From CALDOK01 sp964481655 (lineage in GTDB: Bacteria; Myxococcota_A; UBA796; JAFGLY01), in the NCBI GenBank assembly GCA_964481655.1, contig CAYZVO010000005.1, positions 24,285 to 88,284 on the forward strand: a stretch of 64,000 nucleotides of DNA, written 5' to 3'. Position numbers and translations under genes: made by a program. Shown here in pieces: positions 15,912-24,625 of this stretch (position 1 is its first letter; every line of letters starts with the position of its first letter). Under the pieces are notes generated by a model that saw only the letters and a program-made list of their open reading frames with translations, searched no databases and was not told where the DNA came from.

Positions 15912-17336
15912 TCAGGGCTGAGCGTCCGGCTCGACCTTGCGCAGGATCGCCTCGACCTCGGTGTTGCCCAGGTTCTTCATGTGGGCGGGGTTGGTCTTGG
16001 CGGCCTCGCCCGCCCAGGTGCCCGCGTTGTCGGACAGCTCCACCAGCTCCCAGCCCAGGGTGGTGATCTCGGCGCCGATGCGCTCCACCAGGGCGTAGTC
16101 GTTGGAGTCGTGGACCAGCAGCAGGCCTCCGGGGCGCAGGGCGCGGTGGCATCTGGCCAGGAAGTCGCGCCAGATCTCGTCGCTCAGGCAGTGGAGGGTG
16201 CCCAGCAGGTAGATCTCGTCCACCGAGGCCGGCTCCAGGCTGATGTCGGCGGGCTTGGACAGGACGGTGTGGATCTGGCCGAGGCCGTCCTGGCTGGCGC
16301 TCGCCTCGAGGAAGTCGAGCACGGTGGCGTCCACGTCCACGGCGTAGACGGCGCCGTCGGGCCCGACGCGGTCGGCCAGCAGGTAGCTCAAGAACCCCAC
16401 GCCCGCGCCCACATCCGCGACCTTCCGGCCGGGCTGCAGCTGGGCGATGTGGGCCGCCAGCATGGCCGGCGCGGTGCGATCCGGCAGCAGCTCGAAGCTC
16501 AGGATCTGGCGCAGGGCCTCGGAGGACTCGTAGCTGTGGGGATCGAACGCCCCCTGCTGACCGAAGGCGGTCAGGTTGGGGTCGCCGTCGGGGTCGGCGG
16601 GCAGTACCGTGCGGAAGCCGATGTAGGGGGAGCGCACGTCGGCGTTGAGGGCGGTGCGGAAGGCCGCCCGGTTGTAGCGCTCGTAGCGGCCCCAGGAGCC
16701 GGCCTTGACGACCTTCAGCTCCGGGTCGGTGCGCTCGGGCCCGCCGCCCTGGCCGGAGAGCCGCACGCTCGCGCCGGTCCAGTGGAAGACGTTGCCCACC
16801 ATGTCCTCCACGCCGAACGGGCTGGCACCCTCGGGGTGCGCGCCGATGGGGTTGGGCCCCCGCGCGCCGGGGTCCATCGCCCCGGCGACCAGGGCGTCGC
16901 CCCAGGGGTAGCGACGGGCGTCCGCTCCCCGGGCGGCGACCTCCCACTCCACGGCGGTGGGCAGGCGCTGGCCGCGCCAGCGGGCGTAGGCGTCCGCCTC
17001 GGCCCAGGTGACGTTGCCGGCCGCGGTGGTGGCCTCGGCGCCCTGGGTGTCCGCGCCCATGCGGCGGCCGTCGAACAGGCCGCTGGACGCTGGGTCCGCG
17101 TGGAAGGCCAGCAGCCTCTGCTCGCTCACCGGCAGGCGGTCGATGAAGAAGCCGGCCAGCTCCACCTCGCGCAGGGGGCCCTCGCCGGTCTCGCCGCTGC
17201 CCACCGTGTAGGTGCCCGGAGGGACCCAGACCATCCCGGGGGGCGCCTGCGTCGGTGGGCTCGTCGTGGCCGCGCTGCAGCCCACCAGCAGGGCGAGGGT
17301 CCCGGTCAGCAGGCTCCGGCGGGGGGATGGTGCCAT
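15912..17336 (-). CDS. Lipoprotein fusion of FGE-sulfatase-like domain and SAM methyltransferase domain
   Basis: A 474-residue two-domain protein. Residues 1-20 are a signal peptide with lipobox LLVGC. Residues ~32-245 are a formylglycine-generating-enzyme-like (FGE/SUMF) domain: PGMVWVPPGTY, WAEADAYARWRGQRLPTAVEWE, GNVFHWT and GFRTVLP. The two copper-binding cysteines of true FGE are missing (YERYNRAAF where a Cys is expected), so it is more likely a binding or structural module. Residues ~285-465 form a class I methyltransferase fold with KVADVGAGVGFLSYLLA (motif I) and AVDVDATVL (acidic residue after strand 2). A SAM-dependent domain behind a lipoprotein signal is unusual since SAM is cytoplasmic. 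It converges on the polytopic protein with a 1-bp gap. Confidence 0.78.
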   Translation of the reverse strand: MAPSPRRSLLTGTLALLVGCSAATTSPPTQAPPGMVWVPPGTYTVGSGETGEGPLREVELAGFFIDRLPVSEQRLLAFHADPASSGLFDGRRMGADTQGAEATTAAGNVTWAEADAYARWRGQRLPTAVEWEVAARGADARRYPWGDALVAGAMDPGARGPNPIGAHPEGASPFGVEDMVGNVFHWTGASVRLSGQGGGPERTDPELKVVKAGSWGRYERYNRAAFRTALNADVRSPYIGFRTVLPADPDGDPNLTAFGQQGAFDPHSYESSEALRQILSFELLPDRTAPAMLAAHIAQLQPGRKVADVGAGVGFLSYLLADRVGPDGAVYAVDVDATVLDFLEASASQDGLGQIHTVLSKPADISLEPASVDEIYLLGTLHCLSDEIWRDFLARCHRALRPGGLLLVHDSNDYALVERIGAEITTLGWELVELSDNAGTWAGEAAKTNPAHMKNLGNTEVEAILRKVEPDAQP

Positions 17337-17428
17337 GGATTCTCCGGGGGGCTCCGGCTCGATGTGTGCGTGCGGCCGCGTGCGTCATCTCTTAGCGCGC
17401 TGGTTCGGCGTCTGGGGCCCGCTGCGGA

Positions 17429-17441
17429 TAGGCTGGTGGCT
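17429..17441 (+). promoter_or_regulatory. -10 element suggesting a leaderless transcript
   Basis: TAGGCT (17429-17434) preceded by GGA ends 7 nt before the ATG at 17442, so transcription would start at the start codon. No convincing -35 hexamer or Shine-Dalgarno sequence is seen. Confidence 0.3.
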
Positions 17442-19184
17442 ATGAGCATGCTGCCCTCGGCCCCACAGCGGGAGCCCACCTCTGGCGCTCCGCCACGGGG
17501 TTGGGCTCGGTACGCCCGGTTCGCCGGGGAGGGGGTGCTGGTCCTGCTGGCCTCCATCGCCCTCGCCGTGGTCGCGTCCTGGCCCCTGGCGCGGGACGCC
17601 TGGCAGGTGTTCCCGTCCGAGCCGACCTGGCCCGACATCGGCATCGGGGTCTGGTTCGCGGCGCACATGGCGGAGGTGGCCAGCGGCGGTGGCGCGCTGT
17701 GGGCCGGCGAACAGCTGCACTGGCCCATCGGCCAGGACTGCCGGCTGCTGCTGTGGAACCTCGGCATCCAGGTCATCACCCTGCCGCTGTTCCTGGTCTT
17801 CGAGGCCATCCCGGCCTGGAACCTGTCCATGATCTGGCTGGGTGGGCTCAACGGCCTGGGGGGCTGGGTGCTGGGTCGGATCGCGGGGGGCGACAGGGCC
17901 AGCGGGGTCGTCGGGGCCGCGCTGCTGGTCTGCAGCCCCTTCGTGTGGGCGGAGCTCGCCCAGGGTCGCGGGGAGCAGGCCCTGTTCCTCTTCCTGGCCC
18001 TGACCGTGGCCGGGCTGCTGGCGCTGTGGCGGGAGCCGGATCGCCGCGTCGCTGTGCTGACGGGGCTCGCCTGGGGCCTGGCGGGCATCTGCTACTGGTT
18101 CTACGGCTACTTCCTGCTGTTGATCGTCGCCGCGCTCGCGCTGGCTGCGCTGGCCCGACGGCGCTGGCGGCGGCTGGCGTCCCTGGCCGTCTCGGGTGGG
18201 GTGGCGGCGGCCGTGGCGGCTCCGCTGGCCATCGGGGTGCTCATCGCCACCCAGCAGGCCGGCTCGCCGTTCCAGCAGGCGGCAGAGGACATCCACCTCG
18301 TCTCCCTCGCCCAGAGCTCCTGGACCGGCATCGAGCTGGGCTCGCTGCTGTGGCCCCTGTGGATGCCCGTGCAGCTTCGGGACTGCGTGCCCATGGTGCT
18401 CAGCCTGTGTCTGCTCGCGGCCGTGCCCCTGTGGCGCCGCAGCTCCTGGCTGCCTGTGCTCGGGCTGGTGAGCCTGGTCCTGGCCATGGGGCGGCTGCTG
18501 TACTGGACCGAAGGGGACCTGGTCCTGTTCGCCGGACTCCGTCCGCTGATGCCCTTCATCGCCGTGCAAGACTGGCTTCCCGGCTTCTGGCGCTTCCTGT
18601 GGCCCTACCGCTACGTGGCCCTGGCGTCGGTGGCGGCGGCGGGCTGCGCCGGGGTGCTGGTGGCTCGCCTGGGCCGCTGGCGCTGGGCGGGCGCGGCGCT
18701 GCTGGTCCTGGCCCTGACCGGGGAGCACCGGGCGGCCCTGCGCAGCTGCCCCGAGGCCTCCATCTGGACCGCGCCGGTGTCCTTCGAGGTCCCGACGCTG
18801 TTCCGCGAGATCGCCCAGGAGCCCGGCACCCAGCCGGTGCTGATGCTCCCCTTCCGTGGCGAGGGGGGCTCCCTGCTGTGGAACCCCTACCACCGCCAGC
18901 CCAGCTCCGAGGGCCTCGGCGACGGCGAGGAGTTCCTCCAGGACGCCGAGTGGGCGGCCTGGATCGGCGCCAGCCCCGTGATGATGGAGCTGCAGGCCAT
19001 GGGCGACGCCCTGCATCCCGAGCTGGTCGCGGACCCCTCGCTCTCGCCGGATCTCGCCCGGCTCGGGTTCCGCTGGGCGGTGCTCGATCTGCGGCGGAGG
19101 CACGGCGGGGTGCAGCGCTACGAGGAGTTCTTCCGGCGCTCGCCCGACTTCCAGGACGCGCACATCGTCGCCTGGCGTCTCTGA
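17442..19184 (+). CDS. Polytopic membrane protein, GT-C-like
   Basis: A 580-residue membrane protein with a hydrophilic N-terminal ~30 residues, then around 11-12 hydrophobic helices up to residue ~425, and a C-terminal soluble part of ~150 residues (from LTGEHRAALRSCPE). The loop after TM1 contains the motif-like stretch PTWPDIGIGVWFAAH and later HWPIGQD, similar in position to DTHWVEG and GYPVGIDH in the next gene, so the two are probably distant paralogues in tandem. The start is the ATG just after a -10-like TAGGCT. Function unknown; the architecture fits lipid-linked glycosyltransferases or polymer-length membrane proteins rather than transporters. Confidence 0.72.
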   Translation: MSMLPSAPQREPTSGAPPRGWARYARFAGEGVLVLLASIALAVVASWPLARDAWQVFPSEPTWPDIGIGVWFAAHMAEVASGGGALWAGEQLHWPIGQDCRLLLWNLGIQVITLPLFLVFEAIPAWNLSMIWLGGLNGLGGWVLGRIAGGDRASGVVGAALLVCSPFVWAELAQGRGEQALFLFLALTVAGLLALWREPDRRVAVLTGLAWGLAGICYWFYGYFLLLIVAALALAALARRRWRRLASLAVSGGVAAAVAAPLAIGVLIATQQAGSPFQQAAEDIHLVSLAQSSWTGIELGSLLWPLWMPVQLRDCVPMVLSLCLLAAVPLWRRSSWLPVLGLVSLVLAMGRLLYWTEGDLVLFAGLRPLMPFIAVQDWLPGFWRFLWPYRYVALASVAAAGCAGVLVARLGRWRWAGAALLVLALTGEHRAALRSCPEASIWTAPVSFEVPTLFREIAQEPGTQPVLMLPFRGEGGSLLWNPYHRQPSSEGLGDGEEFLQDAEWAAWIGASPVMMELQAMGDALHPELVADPSLSPDLARLGFRWAVLDLRRRHGGVQRYEEFFRRSPDFQDAHIVAWRL

Positions 19185-19236
19185 GAGCACCGGGCCGTCC
19201 GTGGGCCTGCCCGAGGCGTCGCGATACAGGCCATGG

Positions 19237-21036
19237 GTGAGCAGCTCGTCACCATCGGCGTCCCCGTCTCCTGGCCACCCGCGCGCGGTGTGGCTCTGGC
19301 GCGCTCTGGCCGTCGCGCTGTCCCTCGCCGGCGCGCTGTGGATGGTCCGCGGCGCGCTGCCGCAGCTGTCGCGCCGCTATGTCGGCCTCACCGACACCCA
19401 CTGGGTCGAGGGGGTCACCTGGTGGTACTGGAACATCAGCGCGTCGCTGTTCAGGGGCATCAACCCCCTGCACAACGACCTGCACGGCTACCCGGTCGGC
19501 ATCGATCACATCCGCCTGATGGGCAACTTCGCCGACGCTGGGCTGTGCGCCCCCTACTTCTGGATCTTCGCTCCTCCGCTCAACTACAACCTCACGGCCA
19601 TCACCTTCGCGGTCTTCAACTTCCTCGCGGCGTGGTGGATGTTCGAGCGCTGGAGTCGCTCTCGGGTCGTGGCGGCCTGTCTCTCGTTCGCCCTGGGGTT
19701 CCACCCCCTGTTCCTGTTCTTCCTCGAGGAAGGTCGCCCCACCCAGTTCATCTTCGGCTTCGTCTACCTGGGCATCGGCGGGCTGGCGCCGCTGCTGCGC
19801 GACCCCCATGCGGCCGGCACCCGCGCGCTCACCATCGGGGCCATCGGCGCCTACCTCTGCTTCTGGTTCAACGGGCTGTTCGTCCACGTGGTGGCGCTGC
19901 TGGCGTTGATCGCCCGCACCCCGGGCTTGGACCCCCAGGCGCGCCGGGTCATGTGGCGCAAGGCGTTGATCTCATTCGGGATCAGTGTGGGTGCGTGCAT
20001 CCCGTTCGGGCTCCCGGTGCTGCTGGACGTCCTGGTGGGTGCCGGCATCCGGAACGTGCAGCTGTTCGAGGCCCCGCCGCCGCTGCACTTCTCCTGGTTC
20101 ACCGCGCGCCCCTGGGAGCCCCTGCTCGCCGAGCCTCGCTTCCACATGTTCCTGCCCTGGGCCTCGCTGGCGCTGCTGGTGGTGTTCCTGGGCGCCCTGC
20201 TGGTCCGGCGGCTGCGCCAGGGCTGGGGGGACCGGGCTGTCTGGGGCCTGCTGGCCTCGATCCTGGTCTTCTACCTCCTGATCCTGGGCCCCTACCTGCA
20301 CCTGGGCGACGAGCCCTACACCACCGTCAGCGGCTCCCTCATCATGCTGCCCTGGGCGTGGCTGTACAGCTACCTGCCGTTCTTCTCCCGGCTCACCTAC
20401 CCCTACCTGGTGTTCCCGTTCCTGATCATCACGGTCTTCATCGCGGTGGGCCTGCTGCTGGGGCGGCTCCGGGAGGCCTCCAACGCGCCCCTGCGCTGGG
20501 TCGCGGTGGCCCTGGCCCTGGCGCTGCCGGTCGAGATCCTCGCCCGTGGCGGCGGCTCGGTGCCCTGCGGTGACTTCACCGTGCCGAGCTTCTACGCGGA
20601 GATCCGCCACGACGATCGGGTGGGGGCGATGGTGGAGTACCCCTTCGGCTCCATGGACTTCCGGCAGGTCTACCAGTTCTGGCACCGCCGGCCGCTGGTG
20701 AACGTGCGCGGCCACGAGAACATGAACTTCGAGTCTGAGCCCGGCATGCTGGAGCTGGTGGAGTCCACCCCCTTCCTCTCCGGGCTCCGGCGCTGGCAGC
20801 TCGAGGGCGGGGCGTTTCCGGACCTGAGCCGCGCCGACAAGCAGCAGATGGTCGAGCTCGGTGTGACCCACCTGGTCGTGAGCGAGCAGGCCTACCGCAA
20901 GTCCTCCAAGTTCCCCCGGGCGCTCTCCTTCGATGAGCTCCTGGCGCAGCTCGGCCGCGGGCTGGGCACCCCGGTCCACGCGGACCCGGACGCGGGCGCC
21001 TACCTGTTCGCCATCAGCGGATCGTCGGGACCCTGA
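19237..21036 (+). CDS. Polytopic membrane protein, GT-C-like
   Basis: A 599-residue membrane protein with about 11-12 hydrophobic segments and a C-terminal soluble domain (from RGGGSVPCGDF on). DTHWVEG after TM1 and GYPVGIDH later align in order with the neighbouring gene. The C-terminal part has VRGHENMNFES and a closing segment on LGVTHLVVSEQ, resembling the C-terminal domains of GT-C family membrane enzymes. GTG at 19237 is preferred (52 nt after the previous stop, directly before the hydrophobic region); an in-frame GTG at 19201 would add 12 residues. The 3' end overlaps the C-terminal remnant of the convergent gene by 23 bp. Confidence 0.7.
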   Translation: MSSSSPSASPSPGHPRAVWLWRALAVALSLAGALWMVRGALPQLSRRYVGLTDTHWVEGVTWWYWNISASLFRGINPLHNDLHGYPVGIDHIRLMGNFADAGLCAPYFWIFAPPLNYNLTAITFAVFNFLAAWWMFERWSRSRVVAACLSFALGFHPLFLFFLEEGRPTQFIFGFVYLGIGGLAPLLRDPHAAGTRALTIGAIGAYLCFWFNGLFVHVVALLALIARTPGLDPQARRVMWRKALISFGISVGACIPFGLPVLLDVLVGAGIRNVQLFEAPPPLHFSWFTARPWEPLLAEPRFHMFLPWASLALLVVFLGALLVRRLRQGWGDRAVWGLLASILVFYLLILGPYLHLGDEPYTTVSGSLIMLPWAWLYSYLPFFSRLTYPYLVFPFLIITVFIAVGLLLGRLREASNAPLRWVAVALALALPVEILARGGGSVPCGDFTVPSFYAEIRHDDRVGAMVEYPFGSMDFRQVYQFWHRRPLVNVRGHENMNFESEPGMLELVESTPFLSGLRRWQLEGGAFPDLSRADKQQMVELGVTHLVVSEQAYRKSSKFPRALSFDELLAQLGRGLGTPVHADPDAGAYLFAISGSSGP

Positions 21037-21307
21037 CGTAGATCTCGGCCTCGTCTCCCGCCCAGCAGGGGGCGCCGAGGGTGGCCTGGAGGCTCGCCTG
21101 CAGCCGGGCGCGTGGCGCGTCGGGCCACTGACCCGGGAGCAGCACCACGGTGTCCAGCGATGAGTGCTCCATGATCTTCCGGATCTGCGTCGGGTCGCCC
21201 TGCTGGAGCAGCTGGGCCAGGATCTGTTCTGTGGCCGCGATCTCCGCCGTCGGCGCGCTCCAGCGGCGGAAGGAGCCCGGGCGTCCGTGCCATGGCTGCA
21301 GCAGGGC
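21014..21307 (-). pseudogene. C-terminal remainder of the preceding membrane protein, downstream of an in-frame TAG
   Basis: In the same frame as the 21308-22756 gene, translation after the TAG gives 97 codons to a TGA at 21016-21014, beginning ALLQPWHGRPGSF and ending EAEIYVRVPTIR. In the intact paralogue (14159-15910) the matching place reads FLHTVHGRPVVTTW and the end reads APGWVWIVGP, and SLDTVVLLPGQWP here matches GVDTVVVIPDFWP there. So this is the real C-terminal soluble domain, separated by one stop codon and no frameshift. It overlaps the 3' end of the convergent gene by 23 bp. Confidence 0.65.
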
Positions 21308-22756
21308 CTAGAACTCCGCCCCGGCCGGGAACACGCTCACGCCCTCCCGGCCGCAGCGGGCCAGCGCCTGGTCGAGCTCGAGGGAGGTGCGCATGTCGGT
21401 GGCCCCGGTGGGCAGGGGGGCCGGGCCGAGCAGCTGGAGCTCGAGCCCCCACGCGGCGGCGCCCACCAGCGTGGCCAGCAGCACCGCCCGCCCGAGCCCC
21501 GAGAGGGACAGGGCGGCCGCCAGGCCGGCGGCGATCGCGGCCAGCATGCCGAACAGCCCGAAGTTCTCGAAGGCCGCGCCCATGGGCAGGATCCGGAACA
21601 GGGTCGCCGGCCGCAGGACCAGCAGCTCGTCGGTTGCAGGGATGGGGAGGGGGGCGGCGTGGACCGGGCCGTCGCCGAGGGCCAGCAGCTGACAGGCCAG
21701 CGCGACCGCCAACAGCGCCAGGATCGCGCCCGTGCGCTGGCGCCTGGCGACCCCCACCAGGCCGATGGCCAGGGGGACGACGGCCAGCCACCACCAGGCG
21801 CCGACGTTGGTCCGTGGGGTCAGGGGGGTGCGCCCCCAGTCCCGATCGGCCAGCAGCTCCATCACGGCGGGGTCCAGCGCATGCCAGCTGCCGCTGCGGC
21901 GGTCTCCCTGGATCGCGCGCGCCATCTGTCGGCTGAGGTGGTCCTCGGTCCCGCGGTAGGCTTCGGCGTCGAGCCGTTCGATGAGCGGGGCCCCGGGCGG
22001 GCGTCCACCGCCGAGGCGGTTGTCCCCCAGGTGGTCCACCCACAGAAAGCCCCCGGCCAACGCGGCGGCCAGGATCGCGCCGGGCAGCAGCCCCAGCGAC
22101 AGCAGGCGCAGGGGAGGCCTGGGAGCCCGCAGCACCCGGAGCAGCAGCAACGGTGGGAGCACGAACAGGGCGAGGTAGGTCAGGTTGGGGCTGAACGCGG
22201 GCAGCACGCCCCAGCACAGCCCGGTCTGCAGCGCGTGGCGCAGGCTCGGCGCCTGCCACCATCGGACCAGCAGCGCGGTCCCCAGCACCGCGATCCCGGC
22301 GGTGAGCGAGTCCGATCGGCCGCTCGCCAGGAAGCCCTGGGTCGCGGGGTGGAGCATGGCCACCATCGCGGCGAACATCGCGGGCCACGGCCGCGCCCCC
22401 AGCGCCCGGGCCAGCATGTCCACGCTGATCCCCAGCAGGAGCAGCAGGCCGATCAGCACCAGGTTGTAGGCGGCGACGTCCCCGATGACGCCCCCCAGCG
22501 CGGCCCCGACCGCCCGAGGAGCCAGATCGGTGGGGAAGAGCCACCAGCCCTCGCCCTTCACGACCTGGTGGTGGAACGGGTTGGTGCCCTCGAGGACGGC
22601 CCGGCGCAGGAGCCACTGGACCCAGAGGTGGCCGTAGGCCTCGCTCCCTGGCGTGGCCAGCAGGCGAGTGGCGGGGCTGGTGAGGCTCGGGGTGGCGACC
22701 CACAGCCCCGCCAGCAGCAGCAGCCAGCGCGGGCTGCGCAGGGTGGCGGCGATCAT
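21308..22756 (-). CDS. Polytopic membrane protein, GT-C-like, ending at an in-frame amber codon
   Basis: Reads as 482 residues before a TAG at 21310-21308. It parallels the protein at 14159-15910 along its whole length (shared GDVAAYNL, NPFHH, SPNLTYL, LQLLGPAPLPTGATDM), with about 10 hydrophobic helices. The paralogue continues ~100 residues past the point where this one stops, and the same reading frame here continues after the TAG with similar sequence (see next entry), so the stop looks like a nonsense mutation, a base error or a readthrough site. Start: ATG at 22756 has no Shine-Dalgarno sequence; AAAGGAG at 22805-22799 instead sits 6 nt from an in-frame CTG (22792) and 9 nt from ATT (22789), which could be a rare start adding 11-12 residues. 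Confidence 0.65.
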   Translation of the reverse strand: MIAATLRSPRWLLLLAGLWVATPSLTSPATRLLATPGSEAYGHLWVQWLLRRAVLEGTNPFHHQVVKGEGWWLFPTDLAPRAVGAALGGVIGDVAAYNLVLIGLLLLLGISVDMLARALGARPWPAMFAAMVAMLHPATQGFLASGRSDSLTAGIAVLGTALLVRWWQAPSLRHALQTGLCWGVLPAFSPNLTYLALFVLPPLLLLRVLRAPRPPLRLLSLGLLPGAILAAALAGGFLWVDHLGDNRLGGGRPPGAPLIERLDAEAYRGTEDHLSRQMARAIQGDRRSGSWHALDPAVMELLADRDWGRTPLTPRTNVGAWWWLAVVPLAIGLVGVARRQRTGAILALLAVALACQLLALGDGPVHAAPLPIPATDELLVLRPATLFRILPMGAAFENFGLFGMLAAIAAGLAAALSLSGLGRAVLLATLVGAAAWGLELQLLGPAPLPTGATDMRTSLELDQALARCGREGVSVFPAGAEF

Positions 22757-22883
22757 CGCCGAACGCGGCGTTCGTTCGCCATCTCCAATCAGGGCGGTCT
22801 CCTTTGGGGGCCTGTGTGTCCGACAGGTGCGTAACGCGCGTCCCGGCCTCCCATCGAGCGGCGCGCCGGGGGCAGTGGTCGGC

Positions 22884-22913
22884 TTGACCGGCCGCTGCGG
22901 CCATTTGTACACT
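22884..22913 (+). promoter_or_regulatory. Sigma-70-type promoter candidate for the lipoprotein gene
   Basis: TTGACC (22884-22889), 18-nt spacer, TACACT (22908-22913), 33 nt before the ATG at 22947. This is one of the best housekeeping-type promoter matches in the window. Confidence 0.5.
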
Positions 22914-22946
22914 CTGTGGGCTCAGACCCTACGACAGAGGCCCACC

Positions 22947-23603
22947 ATGCTCCTGCGCACCACCGCCCTCATCCTGCTGTCCTCGTTCGCCGTGTCCGTC
23001 GCCTGTGTCAAGCCGGCCACCGAGCCCGCGCCCGGAGACGTGCCGCCTCCCGACGCCCACGTGGACCAGCAGCCGGCCGAGCCCAGCGCGGACGAGCGGG
23101 CCGCGGGCGCCGCGGACAGCCCCCCCGTGGACGAGACCACCAAGCCGCGCTTCGCGAACCTCATCCAGGAGGGCGCGGAGACCGTGACCATCACCGTCAC
23201 CCTCACCGGCGCGAGCGAGGGCGAGCTGGAGTTCCACACCTTCGAGGAGGTCGATGGCGTCGAGCAGCCGCGCATGATCGCCATCGAGCCCTTCAGCGGA
23301 GGCCTGGCCACGATCCTGGCCCCCGCGGAGTACGAGCCCACCCTCAAGGTGGGCGCCACGGCGGCCATCGTGGGCGACGACACCGTCCTGCTGCGCGGCG
23401 ACGCCAAGGGGGAGTACACCCTGTCGGGCAGCGATCTGTCCATCGCCATCACCTTGGACGAAGAGGTCGGGGTGATGCCCGGCGCCATCCCGTCGGAGGC
23501 CGGCGAGGGCGAGGCTCCGGCGCCCGAGGCTCCGACCCCAGACGCTCCTGCGCCCGACGCTCCGGCGCCCGAGGCGGCCCCGCCCGAAGCTCCCGTCGAG
23601 TAG
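22947..23603 (+). CDS. Hypothetical Pro/Ala/Glu-tailed lipoprotein (paralogue of 10311-11042)
   Basis: A 218-residue putative lipoprotein: signal peptide with lipobox SVAC at Cys20, an acidic/proline linker, a core of ~110 residues and a low-complexity tail of repeated APEAP/PDAPA units. The core shares order and spacing with the lipoprotein at 10311-11042: FANLIQEG then VTITVTLTGASEG, IEPFSGGLATILAPAEY, GDDTV and LSIAITLDEE. Both look like small beta-rich periplasmic or outer-membrane lipoproteins. Function not recognised. Its stop codon abuts the stop codon of the convergent kinase gene with no gap. Confidence 0.8.
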   Translation: MLLRTTALILLSSFAVSVACVKPATEPAPGDVPPPDAHVDQQPAEPSADERAAGAADSPPVDETTKPRFANLIQEGAETVTITVTLTGASEGELEFHTFEEVDGVEQPRMIAIEPFSGGLATILAPAEYEPTLKVGATAAIVGDDTVLLRGDAKGEYTLSGSDLSIAITLDEEVGVMPGAIPSEAGEGEAPAPEAPTPDAPAPDAPAPEAAPPEAPVE

Positions 23604-24488
23604 TCAGTCCTCGAAGACGATGGTCGGCCCCGTGACCTGGCTCTCGGTCGCGGACAGCACCGGCTCGTACAGGGGAGAGGTGCGGGCCGGGATGGGGTCC
23701 AGGCGCTCCATGGCGTGCTCGATGACCGCGCCCAGCCGCGCCATGTCCTGGTAGCGCTGCTCCGGCAGGGGGAAGGTGGCCTTGGTGATGAGGTAGGCCA
23801 CGGGCTCGGGCAGCCGATCGTAGTGTTGGGCGAGGGCCTGCTCCATGTCGTTGGGCACGGTGCCGGTGAGCAGGGCGTAGAGGGTGGCCCCCAGCCCGAA
23901 GATGTCGGCCCTGTGGTCCACGTCGCGGGCGCTGACCTGCTGCTCGGGGGCCATGAAGCCGATGGTGCCCATCTTCACGCCCTGGCGGGTGAGGTTCGAG
24001 GGCGTGTCCAGGCGGGCGATGCCGAAGTCCACCACCCGCGGGCTGCCGTCGGGGGCGATCAGCACGTTGGCGGGCTTGACGTCCCGGTGGACCATGCCCG
24101 CCGCGTGGGTGGCGGCCAGGGCCGAGCAGACCCCCAGCAGCACCTCGCAGGCCAGCATGGGGGGCATCGGGCCGTTGCGCACCACCCAGTCCTTCAGCGA
24201 GCCGCCGTCGACGTAGTCCATCACCAGGTAGGCCACGCCGCCCTCTTCCTCGAAGGCGTGCACCTGGACGATGTTGGGATGGTCGAGGCGCCCGAGGATG
24301 GCGGCCTCGCGCCGGAAGCGCTCCCGCACCACCGTGGAGCGGGCCAGGCCCGGGGAGAGCAGCTTGATGGCTCGCACGCGGTCGTCGACCGCGTCGAAGG
24401 CCCGGAACACCGCGCCCATACCACCGGCGCCCACCTCGGCATCGAGGGTGTAGCGGCCGTCGGCCAGGGTGCGGGGTCGGATGCTCAT
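23604..24488 (-). CDS. Soluble Hanks-type Ser/Thr protein kinase
   Basis: A 294-residue protein consisting of a kinase domain with a short tail and no membrane segment. All core motifs are present: glycine-rich loop GAGGMGAVF, catalytic-lobe Lys in AIKLLSPG, HRDVKPANVL (catalytic loop), DFGIARL (Mg-binding loop), GTIGFMAPEQ (P+1 region). The tail after residue ~265 is short and lacks PASTA, TPR or transmembrane modules that most bacterial kinases carry, so the input signal is unknown. ATG at 24488 is preferred because the kinase domain begins at residue ~10; an in-frame ATG at 24512 is possible. Confidence 0.9.
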   Translation of the reverse strand: MSIRPRTLADGRYTLDAEVGAGGMGAVFRAFDAVDDRVRAIKLLSPGLARSTVVRERFRREAAILGRLDHPNIVQVHAFEEEGGVAYLVMDYVDGGSLKDWVVRNGPMPPMLACEVLLGVCSALAATHAAGMVHRDVKPANVLIAPDGSPRVVDFGIARLDTPSNLTRQGVKMGTIGFMAPEQQVSARDVDHRADIFGLGATLYALLTGTVPNDMEQALAQHYDRLPEPVAYLITKATFPLPEQRYQDMARLGAVIEHAMERLDPIPARTSPLYEPVLSATESQVTGPTIVFED

Positions 24489-24625
24489 GGGGGCCTCGTT
24501 GTGAACATACATCCCTGGGGTCGGGTGCTCCACCCGGCGGGGTGAGCTTGCCCCGGCAGGCCCGATCGACATCCGCGGCCGTGAACACCATACTGCTGGA
24601 ACCCGAGCTGCCCGCGGGAGGCTCC

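Noticed and set aside
21000..21310. Frameshift in the polytopic membrane protein
   Set aside because: The homologous C-terminal sequence continues in the same frame after the TAG, so the lesion is a stop codon rather than an indel.
22761..22773. LexA-like site GAAC-GCGGC-GTTC
   Set aside because: The spacer is 5 nt rather than 4 and the neighbouring gene is a membrane protein, so SOS control is unlikely.
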